NCBI GenBank assembly: GCA_963383645.1
Contig: OY726569.1
Location: 33,567,592-33,631,591 of the forward strand
Origin: Muscardinus avellanarius
Taxonomy: Eukaryota; Chordata; Mammalia; Rodentia; Gliridae
Reading direction: 5' to 3'
Length of the DNA stretch: 64,000 nt
Shown here one piece after another: positions 31,552-42,369 of the stretch; position 1 is the first letter of the stretch, and every line of letters starts with the position of its first letter. The notes beneath the pieces were generated by a model. It was not told the DNA's origin. It saw nothing but the letters and a program-made list of their open reading frames with translations, and did not search any database. Both the position numbers and the translations under genes were made by a program.

Positions 31552-34238
31552 CCAAAAGAAAAAGAGAATCAACTCAAATTATCAAAATTAGAAATGAAAA
31601 AGGAGATATCACCACAGATAGTGAAGAAATTCAAAATATTATCAGAAACTACTTTAAAAATTTATACTCCAATAGACTTGAAAACCTGGAAGAAATTGAT
31701 AGATTTCTAAGCACAGTTAACCTTCCTACACTTAGCCAAGAGGACATAGCAAGCCTAAACCAACCAATAACAACCAAAGAAATAGAAATGGCAATAAAAA
31801 TTCTTCCACCAAAGAAAAGCCCAGGCCCAGATGGGTTCCCAGCTGAATTCTACAAAACCTTCAGTGAACAACTAATACCAATACTGCATAACATGTTCCG
31901 GGAAATTGAAAGAGATGGAACTCTTCCAAATTCCTTCTATGAGGCCAGTATCACATTAATCCCCAAACCAAATAAAGATACCTCAAGAAAGGAAAACTAC
32001 AGACCAATATCCTTAATGAACATAGATGCAAAAATTCTAAACAAAATACTAGCTATATGCATTCAAAACTATATCAAGAAAATAATACATCATGACCAAG
32101 TCGGTTTCATCCCAGAAAAACAAGGCTGGTTCAACATACGCAAATCAATACATGTTATTCACCACATAAATAGAACCAAGAACAAAAACCACATCATCAT
32201 AGCAATAGATGCTGAAAAAGCATTCGACAAAATCCAACACCCATTTATGTTAAAAACACTGCAAAAAATTGGGATAGAAGGAAAGTACTTCAACATCATT
32301 AAGGCAATATACTGCAAACCCAAAGCCAACATTATATTGAATGGGGAAAAACTGCAAGAATTTCCGCTACAGTCAGGAACAAGACAAGGATGCCCACTAT
32401 CACCACTCCTTTTCAATATAGTCCTTGAGACTCTTGCTGCAGCAATCAGACAAGAGAAGGAAATCAAAGGAATTCACATAGGAAGAGAGGAATTAAAATT
32501 ATCCTTATTCGCAGATGACATGATCCTTTATCTGGAAGACCCAAAGAACTCAACCAAAAGACTTCTGGAGCTGATTGACAAATTCAGCAAAGTCGCAGGT
32601 TACAAAATCAACCTAAAGAAATCAGTGGCTTTTCTTTATGCCAACAACGAATCCATAATGAAAGAAATAAAAACAACAATTCCATTCACTATAACCTCAA
32701 AACCAATAAAATACCTAGGAATAAACCTAACCCAAGATGTAAAAGACCTCTACAACAAAAACTATAAAACATTAAAGAAAGAAATTGAAGAAGACCTTGG
32801 AAGATGGAAAGATCTCCCGTGCTCATGGATAGGCAGAATAAATATCATCAAAATGGCCATTCTGCCAAAACTGATCTATAGGTTCAATGCAATTCCCATT
32901 AAAATACCAGTGACATTCTTCAGAGACCTAGAAAAATCAATCATGAATTTCATATGGAGAAAGAAAAGACCTAGAATAGCCAAAGCAATTCTCAATAACA
33001 AGAAACACGCAGGAGGCATTACAATCCCAGACTTCAAACTATACTATAGAGCAATAGTAGTAAAAACAGCATGGTACTGGCACCAAAACAGATATACTGA
33101 CCAGTGGATTAGAATAGAAGATACAGAAACAAATCCACACATCTTTAGTCAATTAATCTTTGACAAAGGGGCCAAACACATACGCTGGAGAAAAGACAGC
33201 CTTTTCAACAAGTGGTGCTGGGAGAACTGGCTAACCATTTGTAAAAAGATGAATCTAAACCCCTATATCTCACCAAACACAGGAATCAACTCAAGATGGA
33301 TCAAAGACTTAGAAATTAGACCTGAGACTGTGAAGCTAGTAGAGGAAAGCATAGGTTCAACACTACAACATATTGGCACAGGCAGTAACTTTCTCAACAA
33401 AACCTCCAAAGCTCAGGAAATTAAAGCAAGAATAAACAAGTGGGATAACATCAAACTAAAAAGTTTCTTCTCATCAAAGGAAACTATCAATAACCTAAAG
33501 AGGAAGCCTACAGAATGGGAAAGGATTTTTACCAGCCACCATTCTGATAGGGGGCTAATATCCAGAGTATACAAAGAGCTCAAAAGACTCTACACTAGCA
33601 AAACAAACAACCCAATCAAGAAATGGGCAAATGAACTAAATAGACACTTCACAAAAGAAGAGATACAAAGGGCTAATAGATACATGAAAAGATGTTCTTC
33701 ATCACTGGCCATCAGGGAGATGCAAATCAAAACTACACTGAGATTCCATCTAACCCCAGTCAGAGTAGCAAGCATAAAGAAATCAAATAACAACAAATGC
33801 TGGCGAGGATGTGGGGAAAGAGGAACTCTTTTACACTGTTGGTGGGAATGCAAACTAGTTCAACCACTATGGAGATCTGTGTGGAGATTCCTAAGAAAGG
33901 TGGGAATAGATCCACCATATGATCCAGCTATACCACTCCTGGGTATCTTTCCAAAGGAGTTGAATTCAGAGAACTACAGCAACATATGCATACCTATGTT
34001 CATAGCAGCACAATTTGTAATAGCCAAAATATGGAACCAACCCACATCACCATCAACAGATGAATGGATAGCAAAACTATGGGAAATACACACAATGGAA
34101 TTCTATTCAGCCATAAAGAAGAACAAAATTATATCATTTGAAAGAAGATGGAAAGCCCTGGAGAACATTATGTTAAGTGAGATCAGCCAAGCACAGAAGA
34201 AGAAGATACATATGTTTCCTCTAATATGCCCAAACTAG
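31458..34238 (+). pseudogene. ORF2: L1 ORF2 part 2: reverse transcriptase and Cys-rich C-terminus, frame-shifted
   Basis: Continues ORF2 in the next frame with no stop until TAG at 34,236-34,238. The first in-frame ATG is 31,788, but homology starts earlier: [13 protein letters not shown] is read from 31,473. Allowing for one missing base, the total is 1,275 codons, the human ORF2p length, and numbering stays in register. RT motif A aspartate (AIDAEKAFD) is D600, the FADD aspartates are D702/D703, and the C-terminal zinc-knuckle-like CWRGCGE...LLHCWWEC starts at C1130. RT motifs [16 protein letters not shown] and [16 protein letters not shown] are also intact. No nonsense codon lies in this part, so only the single indel upstream separates it from a full ORF2. 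Confidence 0.95.
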
Positions 34239-34525
34239 GAAACACAAAGAATACCAGAGGGACTCCAGATATTGAAGGGGAAATACTAGCTAAGTTTGGA
34301 TGGTAAGATAGGAGAGGAGGAAGGCCGGTCTCGATTAATAAGGGTCTACACTTGAACATGTGTAAAATTATGAATAAGACATGGTTAACCTGGACAACCA
34401 TTGGTGTGTGTGTGGGGGGAAATGTGGGCGGGGGGGAGGGCACCAAATATAGTGTAAATGTATACTATTTATGTTCAATAAAAAAATTGTTATATAAAAA
34501 AAATAAAATCAGTCATGAATTCAGT
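34239..34525 (+). terminator. L1 3' UTR with G-quadruplex motif and poly(A) signal
   Basis: About 240 nt after ORF2. The G-rich segment at 34,414-34,440 (G6, G3, G7, G3 with loops of 6, 1 and 1) satisfies a G-quadruplex pattern. G-rich 3' UTRs are known in mammalian L1s. AATAAA at 34,477-34,482 is the element's own poly(A) signal. A second AATAAA at 34,502-34,507 lies 18 nt upstream of an A17 run. Confidence 0.85.
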
Positions 34526-34581
34526 AAAAAAAAAAAAAAAAAGAAATAGTAAGTTACCTGAAACTAAAAAAAAAAAATAAA
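34483..34581 (+). other. Compound L1 tail, candidate 3' transduction
   Basis: After the L1 poly(A) signal come an A8 run, ~17 nt of non-A sequence (TCAGTCATGAATTCAGT, 34,509-34,525), A17 (34,526-34,542), 23 nt of non-A sequence (34,543-34,565), A12 (34,566-34,577), and then the target duplication. Non-L1 text between successive A-runs inside the target duplications is the usual sign of 3' transduction by read-through. Confidence 0.65.
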
Positions 34582-34597
34582 ATAAAATATTTTTATA
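34582..34597. repeat. 3' target-site duplication of the full-length L1
   Basis: ATAAAATATTTTTATA, identical to 27,259-27,274. Confidence 0.9.
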
Positions 34598-34599
34598 AT

Positions 34600-35212
34600 T
34601 TTATCTTTAAAATTTTCATTTATAATCCTAAATAATTTATTACTCAAAAATGTCTCTGTAAAACTGACCTATCTTTCTAAAATTATATTGTTTTCTATGA
34701 CAGTATAGTGACCAAAACTGTGAACTGAAATATGTTACTTATGATAAATTTGCTAATTTTATTTATATTTAGTAATAATGGCGTGAGATCAATATACATT
34801 AAAGGGGAGAATAAATATCAATCACACAGACATGTAATACTATATTACATGATTAAAGGTAACATGATTAAAGTTAGAAACTTGTTACTCTATAACAATA
34901 GTAAACAGAAGGAGGCAGCAAAGGGGCTTCTTACCCTAGAGTTGGTAATATTGTTTTCTAATTTGCCTATTGCATGACTGTGTTACACTTGGGAAAGTCT
35001 CTTGGAACTGAATATTTATATGTGATTTTTTTCTTGACATTTATTGTCATATTGAACAATTAAATTATATTTTATAATTAAAATAATTCAATTTAAAAGA
35101 TTTTAAGGGATCTACGGGTATACATTTTTAGTTTGTGTTTAATTATTGAAACAAAACTTTAATAGCAATAAATAAGTAAATACCCACAGATTTTTTAACT
35201 TTTTATTTCACT
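34600..35212. other. AT-rich stretch, nothing recognised
   Basis: No repeat or gene signature seen. Confidence 0.55.
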
Positions 35213-35213
35213 G

Positions 35214-35429
35214 TTTTTTTGTTTTTGTTTTTGTTTTTTTGAGATACTGGGGATGGAACCCAGGGCCATTCTACTCCCAAGCTATACCCCCAGTCCTACT
35301 TTTTGTTCTTTAATTTGAAATAGTATCTCACTGAGTTGCAAAGGACCTCACTAAGTTGCTGAGGCTGAGAACTGCCATCCTCCTGCTCAGCCTCCCAAAT
35401 GCTGAGATTACAAGTGTGCACCACCTCGC
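35214..35429 (-). repeat. B1-ID dimeric SINE
   Basis: T-rich tail with (GTTTTT)n, GATACTGGGGATGGAACCCAG ... CACTAAGTTGCTGAGGC ... TGTGCACCACCTCGC. Minus strand. Confidence 0.9.
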
Positions 35430-35579
35430 AAACTTTAAAATCATTACCCAAAAATAAATTTCAATGAAACTTAGCAATACTTGGGAATTGAATATGATGT
35501 CAAAATAAAGGAACATTTTGAGGGTTGTGTAGCCTTAAATGATTAATTTAAAAGGGAGAATAGCATAAACTCAATATGT

Positions 35580-35895
35580 TAGTGAATTTTTTGTAGCTGT
35601 GATCAAAATACCTGACAAGAACACAGCTTAGAGAAGGAAAGGTATAATTTAAATCACATTTTCAGAGTTAGATTCAGTCCATGGAAGCCTGGTTCAAATG
35701 TGGAAGGACATTTTGGAACTCTGCTCAGCTCATGACAGCTGAGAAGCACAGGAAAGGGCCAGGACAGATATATTTCTTGAGCCTATATCCCCACTTTCTG
35801 CATCCATACCCACCTCTGAACCTTGATGAACCAGGAACCCAGCTGTCAACACAGAGCTTTTATGGGACATTCTCCTAAAAGTTTCAAAACATAAC
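35580..35895 (+). repeat. Probable rodent interspersed repeat, family not named
   Basis: TTTGTAGCTGTGATCAAAATACCTGACAAGAACA ... CAGTCCATGG ... AAGGGCCAGGACAGATATA ... GCTTTTATGGGACATTCTCC follows the outline of a repeat common in rodent genomes (GTTGCTGTGA...AAATACC, later CAGTCCATGG). I cannot name the family with confidence. The short frame inside it is not a gene. Confidence 0.45.
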
Positions 35896-36872
35896 ACACA
35901 ATAAGTGAATGTCCTTTCTTAAGATATTAGATAAAAAGATAATTAATAAAATTAAATTAACAGGAGCAAAAAGGTTATATTAATAACATATTCAGTGTAA
36001 TAAGAATATATTGTTATAAAAACTTATTTACATCAGGAAAAAAAGAAAAAGCAAAGCTGGATGTAATTGAAAGGAGAAATGTACAATTCTACAGTAATAG
36101 TTGAAAATTTCAACTATTATTACTCTCAATACTAGATTAAAAAAAACCCTGAAAGAATATAAGAAATTAAAAGTCATGAATGACACAATAAACCAAAGAG
36201 ATCTTACACAGATGAACTAGTTCTAGCACAAAATAACTAGATCTACCACAGAATAGCTACAATAGCATTTTTTTCAACTGTACATGGGACATATTCCAAG
36301 ATATCATCTGTTAAAACACTATTAAGTCTTGATAGAGTTAAAAGATAGATATACAAATTATCTTCTCTGCCCATAGAAAAACGAAGTTAGAAATCAATAA
36401 CAATGAAAACTGAAAAACTCATAAAACTGTCAAAATTCAACAACACATTTCTTAAGAAACAAATGGATTACAGAAGTAATTACAAAGGAAATTAGAAGAT
36501 AGAATGATTAATGTAAATGAAAATAGCATATAAAATGGAAAATAGAAAGGCAGTGGTAAAGGTGAAAATGTATAGCTCTAAATCCATTTAAAAAGGAAAA
36601 TTCTAAAAACAAAATCATTTAACTTTATAGATTATACAAATGAAAAAGAGAACAAGCTAAACCTAAGCAGAAGGAAAATAATCATGATTAATACAGATGA
36701 CTAAACAATGGAAAAATAGAGTTAATAAACAAAATCAACATTTGGTTACTTGAAAAACTCAAAAGAAAATTGAAAAACCTTTCACTAGAAGACAATAAGA
36801 GTAGACTCAAATTACAAAAAATTGAAAATAATAGTTTAAAAATTACTACTAATTCTACAGAAATGAAAGGAT

Positions 36873-37052
36873 TAAGCCCAGCCTGGTGGCACACAGCTGT
36901 AATTCAAGCACTTGGGGGGCTGAGACAAAATGATCTTAAGTTCGAGGTCAGCCTCAGCAACTTTGAGGCTCCCAGATATTTAGTGAAATTCTGTTTCAAA
37001 ATAAAAAATAAAATAGAGTAGAAGTGTAGCTCAGAGGTAGAATCTCCAGTAT

Positions 37053-37057
<5 letters not shown>
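36873..37057 (+). repeat. B1-ID dimeric SINE
   Basis: AGCCCAGCCTGGTGGCACACAG ... CTCAGCAACTTTGAGGC ... AGAAGTGTAGCTCAGAGGTAGAAT. Its tail has become (CA)n. Confidence 0.88.
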
Positions 37058-37099
<42 letters not shown>

Positions 37100-37112
37100 A
37101 CACACACACATA
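37058..37112. repeat. (CA)n microsatellite
   Basis: CA run at the tail of the preceding SINE. Confidence 0.95.
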
Positions 37113-37496
37113 TGTAAAAGGATATGCATATGTTTTTTGAGCAATTATTGTGAACAATTTTTATAAGGTAGATGAAATAGTCATGTAAAATATAATTAGA
37201 AATACAAAACATAAGATTAAATCATGAAATAAACAGAAAACCTGAATAGATCTGCATCTAGTTAGGATATTAAATTAATCAATGAAAATATATCACTACC
37301 ACCAACAAAAAACCTAGATCTAATAGCTTTACTAGTGAATTATACATATTTAAAGAACTTATACCAACAAAAATTTTCAAAAAGTTAATTAAGGAAAACA
37401 CTACTTAATTCATTCTCTGAGGCTTCCATTAATCCTGATATCAAAATCAGAGAGTCAATAAAATAATGTAGAATTATAGATCAAAATCCTTTATGA

Positions 37497-37705
37497 GCGC
37501 TAGGCATGGTGGTGCACACTTGTAATCCCTGTGCTTGGGCGGCTGAGACAGGAGGATTGCACAGGTTAGAAGTCAGCCTCGCTGGCTTAAGAGACCCTGT
37601 TTCCAAATTAAAAAAAACATTAAAAATAGGTCTGGGCATGTAGCTCGGAGGTAGAAGGGGTCCATCCTCAGTACCACACACAAACACACACACACACACA
37701 CACAA
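37497..37705 (+). repeat. B1-ID dimeric SINE with perfect target duplication
   Basis: CGCTAGGCATGGTGGTGCAC ... GCCTCGCTGGCTTAAGAG ... GGTCTGGGCATGTAGCTCGG ... CAGTACCACACA then (CA)n. Flanked by AAAATCCTTTATGA at 37,483-37,496 and 37,706-37,719. Confidence 0.95.
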
Positions 37706-37830
37706 AAAATCCTTTATGAATTGAAGCAAAAGTTTTAAATGCTAGAAAACTGCATCCAGCAGGATATTACAAAGATTATGCTTAGTGACCATCCTGAATT
37801 TATTCCTGGAAGCAAGGCATATCCACAAAC

Positions 37831-38595
37831 AGATAAGCAAAATGTGGGCTGTCTATGCAATGGAATGTTTTTCAGCTTTTTAAGGAATGAAAATTTTGAC
37901 ATACTTCAGTCTGGAAGACTCTCAATGATATTACGGTAAAGGAAGTAAACCGGTCCCAAGAAACAAATGCTTCAGTATTCCATTTGCATGAGTTACTTAG
38001 AGTAGTCAAAATTAAAGGTACAAGGTAGAATAGTTACAGCCATCAGTTGGGGATGATGGAAGAGGAAGTTAAAGAGTGCAGTACTCTGAATGTTTGCTTA
38101 TTCTCAAATCTTCTGTTTTGAAATTTGATCACCAGTATGATGATATTATGAAGTAGACCTTTGGGATATGATTAGATCTTAATGGCAGAGTCCTAAAGAG
38201 TAGAATTAGTATCCCTACAAAAGTTGCCCAGAAAGCTTTCTTGTCTCTCCCACCATATGAGAACATAGCTAGGAAATGCCATTTTGGACCAGACAGGAGA
38301 CTGATATCAGACAATGAATTTTTTGTGCCTTGATCTTGGACTTCCCAGGCTCAGAACTGAGAGATATAAGTTTGTGTTATTTATTAACCACCCAGCTTAT
38401 GGTACTTTTTAATAATAGCCTGAATGGACTGAAAATGGGTACAAAGTTTTAGTTGTTCAAAGTGAAAGAATTTTAGAGATGGATCATGATGACTAAATAA
38501 TGACATGGCTGTTATTCACTATTACTGAATGCTATTTTAAAAAATGGTTAAGTTAGTAGTATTTATACGATGTTTTATTATAATAAAAAGCTGCC
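37831..38595 (+). mobile_element. Ancient L1M 3' end, interrupted by an LTR-like insert
   Basis: GCAATGGAATGTTTTTCAGC...AAGGAATGAAAATTTTGACA ... TTAGAGTAGTCAAAATTAAAGG ... ATCAGTTGGGGATGATGG resumes after the insert as GGGTACAAAGTTTTAGTTGTTC ... TTTTAGAGATGGATCATGATG ... AAAAAATGGTTAAGTTAGTAG. This is the 3' end of the old L1M type, a third 3' UTR type in the window. Confidence 0.75.
38072..38434 (+). mobile_element. Probable solo LTR (MaLR-like) inside L1M
   Basis: About 360 bp splitting an otherwise collinear L1M end. The text CTCTGAATGTTTGCTTATTC ... GGAATTAG-like AGAATTAGTATCCCTACAAAAG ... CTCCCACCATATGAGAACATAGC ... CCTTGATCTTGGACTTCCCAGG ... AACCACCCAGCTTATGGTAC ... AGCCTGAATGGACTGAAAA follows a familiar mammalian LTR-type repeat. 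The MaLR assignment is from memory of the consensus outline. No target duplication was defined and there is no coding content. Confidence 0.5.
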
Positions 38596-38599
38596 AAAA

Positions 38600-41486
38600 G
38601 ATGAAAACTCAAAGATAAAAAAATTAGAAATATGGGTATTAAGACATTAGCATAAAACTTCTATAAAGCTGATCAATAAAGCCAGAAGATGATTCTCAGA
38701 AATAAAATATCTTGTATAGAAAAAGACATATTGATCAATCAGAAGAAATAAGCATATTAGAATAAATAGATATTTACAACATAAGCCTCAAATTGGATAG
38801 TTAAGATAAAATCTAATATTGTACATGCTAATTTACTATTAACTGCTTCTTACCTAGGCAAATAGGTTGTGAAGTTTTATACCTCTGGCTACTAGTAATA
38901 GGTATTTCAAGGCAGTTAATGATACTCACTGAAATGAAAACTTTTTGAGCTTTTATTACACATTAATTTTTAAAGAAATATCTCTTTAAACAATATTTAG
39001 TTTGTGTTAAGAAACACTGTATTCATTTGTTGAATCACTGAGTTATGTCATGATTTATTATGGAAATTTATTAATCAACCAACCAGTCATTTAATATTAA
39101 GTATAGGTTAAATTAGGTCCTAAACATAATTTTATTTATTTTTATGTGGTTTTATTTCATATCTAGCACTGCACCATGGACTTTTAGGCACTCTTACATA
39201 GTGTTTTTTCAGTTAATTTTATTTTTAACTGGTATATAAAAACATAAAAAATATACATATTAATGAGGCTAAGATGATATTTCATTGTAGAGCATCGTAT
39301 AACATTTAAATCCATTAAAATATATTCATCTGAATTCTTTATCATTTCTTTATAACAAAAACTTATAACTTTCAGACATTTCTGATCATAGGCCATACTC
39401 TCTTTTTGATTTGTGGATCGATTTAAACTGTGGTTTTGAAAAGACTTTGGAAATCAACCAGTCAAGCAATAGGGGAAATAGAAGTGATGTAATATGAATA
39501 CATAACCAAATAGCCACAGGGAATAACATATAAAAAAGAAATAGTTGGATCAAGTCTCCAAACATAGCTTTCAATTTACCGAAACTTGTGGAATAAAAAA
39601 TAAAACATATTAAGTAACATATTTTCGCCATCAGCAGTCTATACCATAGAGAACAACAGTATGAAGAGCTTAATAACTTGGATGAAAAAAATGGCAGGAA
39701 AACATAGAAATGGTAGGGATATTTGTAATTGAAAATTTACTATGATTTGGTAATTTTTGAAAATGAATGATGAATACATGTGGTTCCATGATGCTAATAT
39801 CTCTACTTGGGAGTATATTTGAAAATTTGATGTACAAAATTATGGAAACATAAAGTAGAAATCATTTCTCAAAAATGTATGCTAAAACACTTGGCAAAGG
39901 AACTTTTCTATAGCATTAAAATATTTTGTGGCTCAGATATTTTTCTGTAAAGTTCACAAGTCAATCTTCATTCCAAATAAAGTACATTGTCTGTGATCAG
40001 AGGTATAAGAGGATTAAGCTCATACCTGATTAAAGATCTTTAGAATAGTTTTCTTTGGATAATTAATGCTCAACTTCAAATGATGCTGTTTGAGAGACAC
40101 ATTTCTGTGTTCTCTGATAGATTGCTTAAGTTATAAGTGAATCTGAAGGCAATCTATTAGAGAAAACATTTTTCTCTATTTTTCCCCATTTATACCTCAA
40201 TATTCAAAGAAGTATTTATACAAATACTTAAGTTGTCTTAAAGTTCAATTAAATATTGATAGGGTGAGAGTTATTTGACCTTGTTGTATATATTTATCTA
40301 TGCTTAGGGTGAAATAAGTTTATTCTTTTTATATATTCATAAGCATATATAAAGAACCAGTGAGACGAGAAGACTTGAAGCTTTAAAAATAATGACTTCC
40401 AGAATATCATTTTGGGGGTGAATATAGAAGAACATAAAGAAGAGTCTCAAATATAAATAAACACACAAAGTCACTCTCTAAAATAAACCCTTTTATTTGT
40501 ACATTTATTAATTAATTCACTCATTTATTTGTTTCATGTTTAATGGACGAGTTTTAGTTTCATCACTTTGATAATCAGAATGCACTGCTTTCCCCAAAAT
40601 ATTTGGGACTTTCAGACTTTGAACTAAGATACAAATAAGATCAGCATCATACACAGTCAAGTGTCATGCTCCTGTACATAGTAAGAGAAACAGAATTTTA
40701 GAAACAAGATTTACATAATTTTGACCATATTCTTAGAAGAAATTCTGAAGGAAAGGGTTGAATAATTAACACTGCAAACTATCTAATTCTTTCAGCAAAG
40801 CTTATTTCACAGCTTTGCTTCAGTGTACACCAGCTGTAGAGACAGCAATTCAAATTCCCTAAATTAATCCCAGCTGCAGTGTTTGCAACACAATTAACAC
40901 GTTTAAAAGTGATAAATATATGTTAAAAACAACAATTTGGAGTCGATTTAAAATGAGCTGTCAGAAAATCGGAAATTGCCTAAATCCTTTTTATTTCTTT
41001 GCTGTTAATAGTAAATTTCAATAATAAATTTAAAATTGTTGAAAAAGGGTTAAAAACACTAAAGTTTTAGACTATTTTCAAATCTTTGTGTTCTTTTTAA
41101 CTCAAGCGGAAGCATATGGTTAGAAAAGTGTTTCATATTTTTATATAACATGGAGTAAAGGTATTTGCTTACTCATCTTAACATTTTAAGGAGAAGGGAG
41201 AAGAATAATAGTGTTATCGGGGGATATTGCTTAGAGAAATAATTATAAGTAATATACATGGCAACTATGTTAGACAGTTTTCTCAATTATCCATCTATAC
41301 ATCAGGATTTCTATGCCAAACACCGTTTAGAGCAGGAGATAATTAGAACAAAACCACCAAGATTCAGAAAGTGATGATTTGATGGTCCATGTACAAGAAA
41401 ATCGTCTAGAAGCTTTCTACAACCATTCTTCAAATCAATTCCAAGTGTGTGGAATCAAAACATGAAACTATATCAGACTTTCTAAA
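38600..41486. other. 2.9-kb AT-rich unique stretch
   Basis: Mostly unrecognised. 39,215-39,370 loosely resembles an antisense L1 3' UTR (TTTTTAACTGGTATATAAAAACATAAAAAATATAC). 40,780-41,050 has the look of conserved noncoding DNA. No gene found. Confidence 0.5.
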
Positions 41487-41850
41487 TGTGGGGGCAAATA
41501 CCTGTAATCCCAATACTTGGGAGGATGAGACAAGAAGATCACAGGTTCTAGGTCAGTCTCAGAAATTTAGAAAGACCTGTTTAAAAAAAAAGATAAGTGA
41601 GACCATGTTTCCAAATAAAATATAAAACAAGTCTGGCCAGGCGTGGTGGCGCACGCTTGTAATCCCCGCGCTTTGAAGGCGGAGACAGGAGGATCGCGCT
41701 GGTTCCGAGCCAGCCGCGCTGGCTTAAGAGCCCTGTTTCCACATAAAAAAAATAGGTCTGGGAGTGTAGCCCGTGGGAGTGTATCCCAGAGGTAGAAGGG
41801 CTTCCAGGAACCCCAGTACCACTAGAAAAAAAAAAAAAAGAAAAAATATA

Positions 41851-41906
<56 letters not shown>

Positions 41907-41960
41907 TAGGAGTATAGGGCAGAGATAGAAAGACCCTGTGTTTCATCTCTAGTAGCACAA
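41487..41960 (+). repeat. Nested B1-ID SINEs
   Basis: The outer SINE's left half is 41,487-41,590 (GTGGGGGCAAATACCTGTAATCCC) with its linker to 41,635. Its ID half reappears at 41,904-41,960 (CTAGGAGTATAGGGCAGAGATAGAAAG). Between them sits a younger short-linker dimer (41,636-41,840, GGCCAGGCGTGGTGGCGCACGC) and a (TG)n(TA)n tract. The inner ID half carries a local duplication of GGGAGTGTAGCCC / GGGAGTGTATCCC. Confidence 0.88.
41858..41903. repeat. (TA)n microsatellite
   Basis: TA run after a short TG run, at the tail of the inner SINE. Confidence 0.95.
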
Positions 41961-42007
41961 AAAATAAATATAAACAAACAAATAAATAAAAAGTTAAAAT
42001 GCACTTG

Positions 42008-42080
42008 TGGGGAGAAGTTAGAGAGACCAGTTGTGGAATACCCCTGGGTTCAATCTTTAGTACCATGGGGGAGGGGGAGG
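42008..42080 (+). repeat. Decayed ID-like SINE
   Basis: GAGAAGTTAGAGAGACCAGTTGTGGAATACCCCTGGGTTCAATCTTTAGTACCA resembles an ID core ending CCTGGGTTCAATCCCCAGTACC. Confidence 0.6.
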
Positions 42081-42275
42081 AGAGAGAGAGAGAATATACC
42101 CAGTTTGATTAAGATAAATTTTATGAAAAAAATCTAAATTTTGTTCCAGGATTTTAAGATTTTTAATGATACTAATTGGGCCACAGAGTTTATCTTTCCT
42201 TTTGTAAATAAATGGCTGATGCATTATACATTTCACATCCTATTCTTTATGTCTGTTTTATTGCTTTATTATGAT

Positions 42276-42366
42276 AATCACATGATTATTACAACTATAT
42301 CACATGATTATTACAACTATATCATATACAAGTTGTAATATCACATGATTATTACAACTATATCAT
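42276..42366. repeat. 22-bp minisatellite with an inverted unit
   Basis: CACATGATTATTACAACTATAT is repeated twice in tandem (from ~42,279) and a third time from ~42,341. Between them ACAAGTTGTAATATCACATG contains AGTTGTAAT, the reverse complement of ATTACAACT, so units can pair as a hairpin. Confidence 0.85.
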
Positions 42367-42369
42367 TTA

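Larger units (their letters stand above)
27275..34581 (+). mobile_element. Full-length, nearly intact L1 retrotransposon
   Basis: A complete non-LTR retrotransposon of about 7.3 kb: 5' UTR, ORF1 (29,389-30,321), 90-nt spacer, ORF2 (30,412-34,238, one frameshift), 3' UTR, AATAAA at 34,477-34,482 and a compound A-rich tail. It is bounded by perfect 16-bp target duplications and has no internal SINE insertions, whereas every other L1 here is truncated or riddled with lesions. This points to a recent insertion of a young sciurid L1 lineage. It moves by target-primed reverse transcription. The truncated copy at 17,791-18,640 belongs to the same family. The one visible coding lesion is the loss of a base in an A-run at 31,468-31,473. 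Confidence 0.97.
36010..37830 (+). mobile_element. Ancient L1 ORF2 (endonuclease to RT region), SINE-interrupted
   Basis: Plus-strand text collinear with L1 ORF2: ATACTAGATTAAAA, AACCAAAGAGATCTTACACAG, GTTAGAAATCAATAAC, ATTACAAAGGAAATTAGAAG, CAAACAGATAAG and ATCCTGAATTTATTCC. Many stops and indels. Interrupted by SINEs at 36,873 and 37,497. It probably runs into the L1M 3' end at 37,831, forming one ~2.6-kb ancient element. Confidence 0.75.

Noticed and set aside
41581..42066. 161-codon minus-strand frame
   Set aside because: Translation of nested SINEs and a TA repeat; its FLETG/SPSTSG-type phrases recur wherever the SINE lies in that orientation.
42276..42366. CRISPR-like array
   Set aside because: Units are contiguous without unique spacers and one is inverted; it is a minisatellite in a mammalian genome.
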